64,000 nt of DNA from an uncultured Isosphaeraceae bacterium (GTDB taxonomy: Bacteria > Planctomycetota > Planctomycetia > Isosphaerales > Isosphaeraceae). This document shows, in pieces, positions 43,960 through 50,806 of the stretch (position 1 is its first letter; each line of letters begins with the position of its first letter). The DNA is taken from the NCBI GenBank assembly GCA_945957605.1, contig CAMFLR010000006.1, positions 431,834 through 495,833 on the forward strand, in the 5' to 3' direction. The translations under genes were made by a program, and so were the position numbers. The notes under the pieces were generated by a model that did not search any database, was not told where the DNA came from, and was given only the letters and a program-made list of their open reading frames with translations.

Positions 43960-45202
43960 GCGCGGGCTCGGCGACCGTATCGACCACCGGCTCGGACGTT
44001 GGTTCGTCCTTCGGTTCCAGGTCGCGAAACGCAGGGAGCATCGCCGCGGTGATTGCGCCACTGAGCGCACCCGCGGCGAGGTTCGACGCAATCCGCGCGA
44101 CAGGGAAGAGATAAATCTCCCAACGGGCACCAATCGCCAGCGTCAGTGCAAACTCAGTCGAAACCCGGCAAGCCGCCGCGATGATTCCGAGCACGGAATA
44201 GGCCCAAACGCTCGGACAAAGCCGTACGAGCGGCCAGAGCAGGTCGATGACGAGCCCTGGCGCGATGTGCCGGGGGATTTCGAGCAGGCCGAAGCGGCCA
44301 TCCCCGTTGAGGAAGCTGAGCATGCCCAGAATCGTGCCGGCGGTGGTCGCGCCAAAGCGGCTGAAGGTGAGCTGCGCCGCCAGAATATAAAGCGGTACGA
44401 GAATGAGCGACTTGTGCCCCGACGCAAACGGCATCCCCGGCAGCACCTGAAGAATCTTCGTCGAGATCATCATCAGGGCAACACCCGAGATGATCGCAAC
44501 GTCATGCGCCAAGTGCCGGTTGGAGAGCGCTTCGGCACTCATCAGCATTTCATTACGTTCACTCGCTTGACGAATGCCGGCCCGCGTCGCTTCGATCAGC
44601 ACGCCCGAATCGCCCCGCGCCAGGCGACGCAGCATACCAAACACGCCGGGCCCGTTCGTTCCAGGCGATTCGGCAATACGGTTCCGACCACGCCCTCCTC
44701 CATTGCCGCGTCCACGTCCTCGCCCACCACCTCGACCACCAAATCCACCGAGAAGCGCCAGCGTGTGATCGATCGAATAAACCAGCAATGTTGGACAACG
44801 AAACTGGCGAAGGCCGTCGACGAGGTCAGTCTCTGCGCCGCTCAATCGCACGACTGCAGACGCGAGGATGACGATGAGGATCTGGCCGCACATCAGAACG
44901 GCAGTCGCCGCGCCGTTGAGATTCAGGCTGATCGGCAACGATCCCAGACGAATCACTCGTTCGCCCGTCGGTGCAGGTAAGAGCAAGTAGGCGATGACGA
45001 GAAAGACAAAAAGTGTTCGCAGCCGCGCGGCCATGTTCAAAATCGCGCGAATAGAGAGGCCAATGCGCAAGAGCAGCACGACCTGCAACATCAGCAGGGC
45101 CGGCACGACATAGCCCCGCCACGAAGCGGGAACCACAAGCGCGGCCGCCGTGGTTGTGAGCAGGTAGATCACCTTCGAACGCGGATTTTTTGGTCCCGGC
45201 AC
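43946..45202 (-). CDS. ECF transporter T component fused to S-like component (probable)
   Basis: 418 residues from a GTG that has GGAG five bases upstream; a longer TTG start exists. The N-terminal half (1-130) has the layout of an EcfT/CbiQ transmembrane component: NPRSKVIYLL, then hydrophobic helices, RLRTLFVFLVIAYLLLP and DGLRQFRCPTLLVYSI. A glycine/arginine-rich linker (about 155-180) leads to a C-terminal half with five or six helices and the pattern PGMPFASG, AAQLTFSRFGATTAGTILGMLSFLNGDGRFGLLEI, which resembles ECF S components that bind the substrate. ECF transporters also need ATPases, not present here. Convergent to mosBA with a 14-bp overlap, so perhaps related to metal or oxyanion uptake, but unproved. 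Confidence 0.55.
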   Translation of the reverse strand: MPGPKNPRSKVIYLLTTTAAALVVPASWRGYVVPALLMLQVVLLLRIGLSIRAILNMAARLRTLFVFLVIAYLLLPAPTGERVIRLGSLPISLNLNGAATAVLMCGQILIVILASAVVRLSGAETDLVDGLRQFRCPTLLVYSIDHTLALLGGFGGRGGGRGRGRGNGGGRGRNRIAESPGTNGPGVFGMLRRLARGDSGVLIEATRAGIRQASERNEMLMSAEALSNRHLAHDVAIISGVALMMISTKILQVLPGMPFASGHKSLILVPLYILAAQLTFSRFGATTAGTILGMLSFLNGDGRFGLLEIPRHIAPGLVIDLLWPLVRLCPSVWAYSVLGIIAAACRVSTEFALTLAIGARWEIYLFPVARIASNLAAGALSGAITAAMLPAFRDLEPKDEPTSEPVVDTVAEPALICE

Positions 45203-45683
45203 TGGAACTCCAATGGCGCTGGGGTTCCCTCCTGACCAGCCGCCCAATCGGAAACTCTAGCACACGATTCGAATCGAGTGGACGACCTCTGAATCTGCAT
45301 TCCATTCACGAGTCGCGACGTCTGAAGTGAGCCCCAACTCCTGCGTTTCATTGAAGCAACATTGAGCCGTGGCAGCCGGTGCTGATTCGCTGCAACGCAG
45401 CTTGACGATCAGCCGTTCGACAAACGCTGTTGTTAAATTTCGGTTTATCCAGAGATTATCGGGGAAAAGTCATCGCAAACTTACGATTACTCGCATTCTG
45501 ATTTCTTGTTTCACAAGATCTTTCAATTGGGTCTGTTGCATACGATCAACACGATGTTTTTTATGCCCAATCGACATAGTTTTTTAAAGTCAACAGATGA
45601 TTGACCGACTTTCGCATCGGCCCTTATCGTGAGCAGACACAACGCGGTTGGTTGTGAGTGATTCACCTTCGTTGAAGAGGGAT
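45203..45683. other. Intergenic region upstream of PEP-CTERM genes
   Basis: About 480 bp between the divergent ECF-like gene and the leader hairpin of the first PEP-CTERM gene. AT-rich around 45430-45600, as expected of promoters. No gene recognised. Confidence 0.4.
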
Positions 45684-45706
45684 CTCGTGTTTTTGGGAAA
45701 CGCGAG
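45684..45706 (+). promoter_or_regulatory. Conserved leader hairpin upstream of PEP-CTERM gene A
   Basis: CTCGTG / CGCGAG stem (six pairs, one G-U) with an 11-base loop, preceded by GAAGAGGGA and followed by AGGCGA. The ATG of the gene is 50 bases after the stem. Matches the hairpins at 47115 and 48431 in position, size and flanks, with base changes that keep the pairing. Confidence 0.7.
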
Positions 45707-45755
45707 AGGCGAAGCTTCGAGCTCACTCGACCCCAGCCCCCAAGGGACCGAACGA

Positions 45756-46508
45756 ATGAACTGGAAGAAACTTGCTATTGTGGCGATGCCTGTGTTTGGC
45801 CTGGTGCTCGGCGTTCCGGGCGCTGTGCTTGCAAGTGGAAATCTTGTGACGAATGGTGGATTTGAAAATCTAACCAATAGCTACGGCCAGCTCGGTTACA
45901 ACACTGACGCGACGGGCTGGTACTCGGCACCTCCGGACAGCTCATATAATTTCGTCTTTAACACGTCAACTGCGATCAGCGGTGCCCCTTCGCAATACAA
46001 TGCGCCCGTCGCCCTCTGGGGCGTTGGTAACGGCGGTCCCACGGCGATCACCGCGAGTCCCGATGGCGGCAACTTTGTCGCGATGGACGGCGCCTACAAC
46101 GTTGGACCGATTCAGCAGACGATCAACGGCCTGAACATCGGTAGCAGCTACACGGTGAGCTTCTACTGGGGTGCAGCTCAACAGCTCAATTTCAGCGGTC
46201 CCACCACCGACAAGATCACCGTGTCACTCGGCTCCCAGAGCCAGGACACGAGCACGATCAGCCTGGCGAATCACGATTTCGACGCCTGGCACGCGGTCTC
46301 GATGCAGTTCACCGCCACGGCGGGCAGCGAAGTGCTGTCGTTCCTCGCCTACGGCACGCCGACCGGCGTTCCCCCGTTCGCCGTGCTCGACGGCGTGAGC
46401 ATGACCGAAAACATCTCGACGCCCGAACCCGCCACGCTCTCGCTGGTCGTGATCGGTGTCATCGGCGCGGTTGCCGTCCGTCGTCGTGCGAAGGCGAAGC
46501 TAGCCTGA
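45756..46508 (+). CDS. PEP-CTERM surface protein A
   Basis: 250 residues from the ATG of MNWKKLAIVAMPV. A signal peptide (VLGVPGAVLASGNLV) is followed by NLVTNGGFEN, the start of a jelly-roll-type domain as in many PEP-CTERM proteins that bind or lie on carbohydrate. The C terminus has the PEP-CTERM sorting signal: the STPEPATLSLV motif, a hydrophobic helix and basic end RRRAKAKLA. Exosortase, which processes it, is not in the window. It is one of three tandem paralogues of the same length; middle parts such as ITASPDGGNF and FDAWHAVSMQFTAT are near-identical among them. An extracellular matrix or surface role is the family expectation. Confidence 0.9.
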   Translation: MNWKKLAIVAMPVFGLVLGVPGAVLASGNLVTNGGFENLTNSYGQLGYNTDATGWYSAPPDSSYNFVFNTSTAISGAPSQYNAPVALWGVGNGGPTAITASPDGGNFVAMDGAYNVGPIQQTINGLNIGSSYTVSFYWGAAQQLNFSGPTTDKITVSLGSQSQDTSTISLANHDFDAWHAVSMQFTATAGSEVLSFLAYGTPTGVPPFAVLDGVSMTENISTPEPATLSLVVIGVIGAVAVRRRAKAKLA

Positions 46509-46542
46509 ACCGCTGACAACTGACTGTCAATCGACAATCCCG

Positions 46543-46591
46543 GCCATTGCCGTGTTCTCATCCGAGACGCGGCAATGGCTGTTTTGCTTTT
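46543..46591 (+). terminator. Intrinsic terminator of PEP-CTERM gene A
   Basis: Stem GCCATTGCCG/CGGCAATGGC with a 17-base spacer that itself can pair further, followed by TGTTTTGCTTTT. A textbook hairpin plus T tract 35 bp after the stop. Confidence 0.85.
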
Positions 46592-46592
46592 A

Positions 46593-46656
46593 GCTCATGC
46601 TGAAATTCAGAGTAGTGAGCGATTTTCAAGGTCAGGCCAGCCTTTTCCGGGTGCCC
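46593..46656 (+). repeat. Dispersed repeat, copy 1
   Basis: GCTCATGC..GAATTCAG..GT.GTGAGCG and GCCTTTTC.GGGTGCC, shared in the same order and spacing with 63820-63884. Located just downstream of the terminator of PEP-CTERM gene A. Confidence 0.65.
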
Positions 46657-47114
46657 CGGTGTTACCCGAGGGCCTGATTTCGACGATCACCTCGAATTTC
46701 ATCACGGGCCTTGCCTTTTGTTGAGTCGGACGGCGACGCAAGCCGTGTTGATCAAACTCAACATACGTTTCGCAGGATGTTTCGTTGTTGGTTGCGCTAG
46801 ATTTGGTCCCCGAACCTGAAGAAAACGCAACGCGTTTTGTACTTGGTCTACCGATAACTGCCATCGACATAAATCCTTGATTTTCGGCCATTTCGATCGT
46901 CAGCGATAGTCTCGAAAACGTCCTGAGTCTGAACATTCACGCGAGAAATCGCACCCTCTACCTCCGCGGCCCACGCATGCAACAGACACTGTAAACGTAA
47001 GCGAGCGCGCGGCTTATTCACGCGTTCGGAATCCGCGACGAATCTCCTCCTCGCTCATGTGTCGACCGCACCAAGCGGTTAACGGCAGTTGTTCGTCTCT
47101 CGCCGAAGAGGGAA
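46657..47114. other. Intergenic region between PEP-CTERM genes A and B
   Basis: About 450 bp. A 109-codon minus-strand frame (46607-46936) is present but has no ribosome site and runs through the dispersed repeat, so it is not called. No other feature than the leader hairpin starting at 47115. Confidence 0.4.
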
Positions 47115-47137
47115 CTCGCGTCTTTTGTCAGCGCGAG
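47115..47137 (+). promoter_or_regulatory. Conserved leader hairpin upstream of PEP-CTERM gene B
   Basis: CTCGCG / CGCGAG stem (six Watson-Crick pairs) with an 11-base loop, preceded by GAAGAGGGAA and followed by GCGA. The ATG is 54 bases after the stem. Confidence 0.7.
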
Positions 47138-47190
47138 GCGAGGGCGATACGCGCTTGCGCCGTAACTCGTGCCAAGGAAAGCCAATCGAG

Positions 47191-47943
47191 ATGAATTGGA
47201 AGAGATTCGCAATTGTGATCGTTCCGGTCGTAAGCCTGGTACTAGGCGTTCCGGGTGCCGTGTTTGCGAGCGGAAATCTCGTGTCGAACGGTGGATTTGA
47301 ATCGCTCACGAACGGCTACGGGCAACTCGGCTCGGTAACCACCGCGACCAGTTGGTTCTGTGCCCCGCCCGACGGCTCTTACAACTTTGTGCTCAACACG
47401 TCGAATGCCATCACCGGCGTGAACACGCAGTTCAACACACCGCTTGCACTCTGGGGAATTGGCAACGGCGGCACAACCGCCATCACCGCAAGCCCCGACG
47501 GCGGTAACTTCGCCGCGCTCGATGGTGCGTTCCACTCGGGATCGCTCTCGCAGACGATCAACGGCCTGAACGTCGGCAGCACTTACACCCTGACATTCTT
47601 CTGGGGTGCGACGCAGCAAATGGGGTTCGACGGCGATACCACCGACTTCCTCACCGCGTCGCTCGGCTCAGAAAGTCACAACACCAGAACAATCAATCTG
47701 GCCAGCCACGGCTTCGACGCCTGGCACGCAGTTTCGATGCAATTCACCGCCACGTCAGTCAGCGAAGCGCTCGCCTTTCTCGCCACGAGCACTCCGAGCG
47801 GAGTTCCGCCACTCGCCTTGCTCGACGGTGTGAGCCTGACCGAGAACATTTCGACGCCCGAACCTGCAACGCTCTCCCTTGTCGCGATCGGCATTCTGAG
47901 CGCGGTCGCCCTCCACCGCCGCAGTCGGGCTCGACGAGTTTAA
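47191..47943 (+). CDS. PEP-CTERM surface protein B
   Basis: 250 residues, start MNWKRFAIVIVPVV with AAGGAAAG upstream. Same architecture as gene A: signal peptide ending in GAVFASGNLV, NGGFES, beta-rich core with ITASPDGGNF, GFDAWHAVSMQFTAT, ending with STPEPATLSLVAIG, hydrophobic helix and basic tail HRRSRARRV. It differs from A and C mainly in the segments around residues 40-75 and 130-150, which suggests diversification after tandem duplication. Processing by exosortase encoded elsewhere is expected. Confidence 0.9.
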   Translation: MNWKRFAIVIVPVVSLVLGVPGAVFASGNLVSNGGFESLTNGYGQLGSVTTATSWFCAPPDGSYNFVLNTSNAITGVNTQFNTPLALWGIGNGGTTAITASPDGGNFAALDGAFHSGSLSQTINGLNVGSTYTLTFFWGATQQMGFDGDTTDFLTASLGSESHNTRTINLASHGFDAWHAVSMQFTATSVSEALAFLATSTPSGVPPLALLDGVSLTENISTPEPATLSLVAIGILSAVALHRRSRARRV

Positions 47944-47968
47944 CGATTGCGCAAACCACTCCAACCTC

Positions 47969-47993
47969 GCCACCGGCAGCCCACGCCGGTGGC
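47969..47993 (+). terminator. Terminator hairpin of PEP-CTERM gene B
   Basis: Perfect 9-bp stem GCCACCGGC/GCCGGTGGC with a 7-base loop, 25 bp after the stop. The following TGTTGCGATTT has only a weak T tract. Confidence 0.75.
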
Positions 47994-48430
47994 TGTTGCG
48001 ATTTGTTGACATCCGCCGATCGGCTACCAATTCGTCTAACGTGGAATTCATCGCTTCATCACGTCTCTATGTTGACAAAACACAACATAACCGGATTTCA
48101 GTTAACGGCGTAAACCAGTGCCATCTTCGTGACACTCGAGCGCGGCCGCGACCGATCAACCAGATATCATCATCGTTCGATTCAATTCTCTAAACCTTTG
48201 TTAAACTAGACTTTATCTTCCGAGTCCAATCCTGGCCTGAGGATACTGAATCTCATTCACAATTAAGTGATTACAGATAATAGTCAAAACATCTCGATCT
48301 TCGCGTTTTCTTCAGATCTTTCATGTGTCGAGCGGGAACAAACGCGAATGCTTGACCGCGCGTTCTGCGGACGCGTAAGGTGTGCTCACTCAATGTATTG
48401 AGGCAGTTCGCTCATTCGCCATCGAGGGAA
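47994..48430. other. Intergenic region between PEP-CTERM genes B and C
   Basis: About 440 bp, AT-rich in the middle (48170-48320). No gene or repeat recognised; the promoter of gene C should be here, upstream of the hairpin at 48431. Confidence 0.4.
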
Positions 48431-48453
48431 CTTGCGTTATGTGTTAGCGCGAG
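48431..48453 (+). promoter_or_regulatory. Conserved leader hairpin upstream of PEP-CTERM gene C
   Basis: CTTGCG / CGCGAG stem (six pairs, one G-U) with an 11-base loop, preceded by ATCGAGGGAA and followed by GCGGGCGAAG. The ATG is 52 bases after the stem. Confidence 0.7.
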
Positions 48454-48504
48454 GCGGGCGAAGTGCGCGCTGTGTCTACCAAGCTGGCATTAGGGAATCT
48501 CAGG

Positions 48505-49257
48505 ATGAACTGGAAGAAACTTGCGATTGTTGCCGCGCCGGTGGTTGGCCTTGTGTTCGGAGTTCCTGGAGCGGTTCTAGCAAGCGGGAACCTGGTTACG
48601 AACGGCGGCTTTGAGTCGCTCACTAACGGTTACGGCCAGCTCGGCTCGGTGACCGACGCGACCAATTGGGTCTCGCCGCCTCCTGATGGCTCGTACAATT
48701 TCGTGTTCAACACGACAAACGCGCTGACCGGCGTGACCACGCAGTACGGCACCCCGCTGTCCCTTTATGGTCTCGGCAACGGCGGCACGACGGCCATCAC
48801 CGCGAGCCCCGATGGTGGCAATTTCGCCGCTCTTGACGGTGCCTATCAGGTTGGACCGCTCAGCCAGAACATCAGCGGCCTGACCGTCAACGCCACCTAC
48901 ACCCTGACCTTCTACTGGGGCGCTGCCCAGCAGACGACGTACGACGGCGATACCACCGACTTCCTCACTGCGTCGCTCGGTTCGGAAAGCCACAACACCA
49001 GCACGATCAACCTGCCGAGCCACGGCTTCGACGCCTGGCACGCGGTTTCGATGCAGTTCACCGCCACCGCCACGAGCGAAGTCCTCTCGTTCCTGGCGAC
49101 CGGCACGCCCAACGGCGTCCCGCCGTTCTCGGTACTTGACGGCGTGAGCCTGACGGAAAACGTTTCGACACCCGAACCCGCCACGCTCTCCCTCGTGGTG
49201 ATCGGTGTCATCGGCGCGGTGGCCTTCCGTCGTCGCGCGAAGGCGAAGCTCGCTTGA
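48505..49257 (+). CDS. PEP-CTERM surface protein C
   Basis: 250 residues, third paralogue, start MNWKKLAIVAAPVVG with CAGG immediately upstream. Signal peptide ends GAVLASGNLV, then NGGFES, NYVF-type core, ITASPDGGNF and FDAWHAVSMQFTAT, and the sorting end STPEPATLSLVVIGVIGAV followed by RRRAKAKLA, which is nearly identical to gene A. A and C therefore share the C-terminal sequence more than B does. Exported and probably surface-located. Confidence 0.9.
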   Translation: MNWKKLAIVAAPVVGLVFGVPGAVLASGNLVTNGGFESLTNGYGQLGSVTDATNWVSPPPDGSYNFVFNTTNALTGVTTQYGTPLSLYGLGNGGTTAITASPDGGNFAALDGAYQVGPLSQNISGLTVNATYTLTFYWGAAQQTTYDGDTTDFLTASLGSESHNTSTINLPSHGFDAWHAVSMQFTATATSEVLSFLATGTPNGVPPFSVLDGVSLTENVSTPEPATLSLVVIGVIGAVAFRRRAKAKLA

Positions 49258-49293
49258 TCGACGTCCGTCGTTCTTCGTACTAAGCTAAGAACA

Positions 49294-49322
49294 GAGCGGG
49301 ATCCGGCTTGCGGATTCCGCTC
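49294..49322 (+). terminator. Intrinsic terminator of PEP-CTERM gene C
   Basis: Stem GAGCGGGATCCG/CGGATTCCGCTC (12 pairs, one G-T) with a 5-base loop, followed by TCGTTGTGTTT. It separates gene C from the hydroxylase gene. Confidence 0.8.
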
Positions 49323-49368
49323 TCGTTGTGTTTCCAGCGTGTGTTGTAAATTGGGTGAGATTTCTTCG

Positions 49369-50241
49369 ATGCTCGAACACTATGGTCCGCAACTTTACAC
49401 CCTGGCGATCAACGTCTTACGCCTATCTATCTGGCTCGCGATTCTCGTCGTGATTTTCGTGCCTTTGGAGTATCTCTTTGCTGCACATCCCAAAAAGATC
49501 TTTCGCAAGAACGCGCTGACCGACCTTGGCTACTATTTCATGAGTAGCCTCATTCCGGCCGCGCTCCTGAGCGTTCCCATCAGCTTCGTCGCCCTGGCAG
49601 TACACCGATACATGCCCGCCGGGTTTCTGGCGACGATGGAAACGCTGCCACTCTGGGCGCGAATTGTGCTCGGACTACTCGCGAACGACATCGGCTACTA
49701 CTGGGGCCACCGGCTGAGCCACGAAATTCCTTTCCTCTGGCGATTTCACTCGATTCACCACAGCGCCGAGGAGATCGACTTCCTCGTCAATACGCGTGCG
49801 CATCCGCTCGACATGGTCTTCGGCCGGTTCTGTGCCCTGGTGCCGCTTTACGTTCTTGGGCTGGGTGGACCGGTCGATGCGCGTGGGACGCTCGTTCCGG
49901 TGATCGTTACACTCATCGGCACCTTCTGGGGCTTCTTCATCCACGCCAATCTCAAATGGCGGCTAGGATGGTTCGAATGGATCATCTCAACGCCGGCGTT
50001 TCACCACTGGCACCACACCAAAAGCGGCCCGATCAACCATAATTACTCGTCGACACTGCCGTGGATCGACCGGCTCTTCGGCACGCATCACCTGCCCAAC
50101 TCGCTGCCGACCGACTACGGCATCAAGGCAAAAGTGCCCGACTCGCTGATCGACCAGATGATTTATCCGATCTTCCCCGAACCTGCCGTGCCTGCGCCAA
50201 AGGCCGACCCCTCGCCCGACTTGCCGCCTCCCCTTAGCTAA
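49369..50241 (+). CDS. Fatty acid hydroxylase/sterol desaturase family membrane protein
   Basis: 290 residues from the ATG of MLEHYGPQLYTL. Four to five hydrophobic helices surround the histidine clusters HRLSHE, HSIHHS and HHWHH, the diiron-binding signature of the FA_hydroxylase superfamily (sterol desaturases, carotenoid ketolases/hydroxylases, alkylglycerol monooxygenase). A cytoplasmic-side diiron centre inserts a hydroxyl or double bond into lipid substrates; which lipid here is not known. The end is proline-rich. A connection with the hopanoid/carotenoid route of this genome is possible but not shown. Confidence 0.88.
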   Translation: MLEHYGPQLYTLAINVLRLSIWLAILVVIFVPLEYLFAAHPKKIFRKNALTDLGYYFMSSLIPAALLSVPISFVALAVHRYMPAGFLATMETLPLWARIVLGLLANDIGYYWGHRLSHEIPFLWRFHSIHHSAEEIDFLVNTRAHPLDMVFGRFCALVPLYVLGLGGPVDARGTLVPVIVTLIGTFWGFFIHANLKWRLGWFEWIISTPAFHHWHHTKSGPINHNYSSTLPWIDRLFGTHHLPNSLPTDYGIKAKVPDSLIDQMIYPIFPEPAVPAPKADPSPDLPPPLS

Positions 50242-50315
50242 GCCTCTGGGCGCATGATTTGCATCGTCACACTCGCATGGTTTTCAATCACCCGTTCCTC
50301 CACGGAGTGCCAGCC

Positions 50316-50627
50316 ATGCCACGGGGCGACAAGTCGAAGTACACCGACAAGCAGAAGCGTCAGGCAGAGCATATTGCCGAGAGCTACGAATCGCGCGGGA
50401 CGCCGGAAAACGTGGCGGAGTCGCGGGCCTGGGCGACGGTGAACAAGGAATCGGGCGGTGGGAACAAGTCGGGCAGCGGTCGCGGCGTTCCCGACAATAC
50501 CGAGTCGAGCAAGAAGGGTGGACGAATTGGCGGTGCGGCCTCTGCTTCGCGAACCGCGGCCGAACGCTCGGCATCCGCCAAAAAAGCCGCCGCCACTCGC
50601 AAGCGAAACAAGGAAGCCAAGGCCTGA
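50316..50627 (+). CDS. Small basic KGG-type protein (annotated as plasmid stabilisation in relatives)
   Basis: 103 residues from the ATG of MPRGDKSKYTDKQ, with CGGAG upstream; the in-frame upstream codons are not protein-like. The N-terminal part (RGDKSKYTDKQKRQAEHIAE, then SRAWATVNKESGGG) is the pattern of a small, very widespread bacterial protein often annotated as plasmid stabilisation protein without evidence. The C-terminal half is Ala/Lys/Arg rich with a KKGGRIGG motif (KGG-like). Lysine-rich, probably nucleic-acid or stress related. No partner visible. Confidence 0.75.
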   Translation: MPRGDKSKYTDKQKRQAEHIAESYESRGTPENVAESRAWATVNKESGGGNKSGSGRGVPDNTESSKKGGRIGGAASASRTAAERSASAKKAAATRKRNKEAKA

Positions 50628-50806
50628 TCTGCTCTGAGAAACGACAATGCGATCCGAGCTTTCGACGAAACGTCGAGGGTTCGGATCGCGTTGTTTTGAT
50701 ATAGGAACAAGTTGCGTCGATCCACGAACTCTTGCGTCTGCGGGGAGAAAGTCAGACAATCCAACAATTCGCAAATACCTTCCCACCGGCCCGGCGAGGC
50801 TGTTCC

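Noticed and set aside
46607..46936. Minus-strand frame of 109 codons between PEP-CTERM genes
   Set aside because: No ribosome site, runs through the dispersed repeat at 46593-46656, and shows no protein-like pattern.
50316..50627. Plasmid stabilisation function
   Set aside because: That name in databases has no experimental support for this family as far as I know, and nothing here suggests a plasmid.
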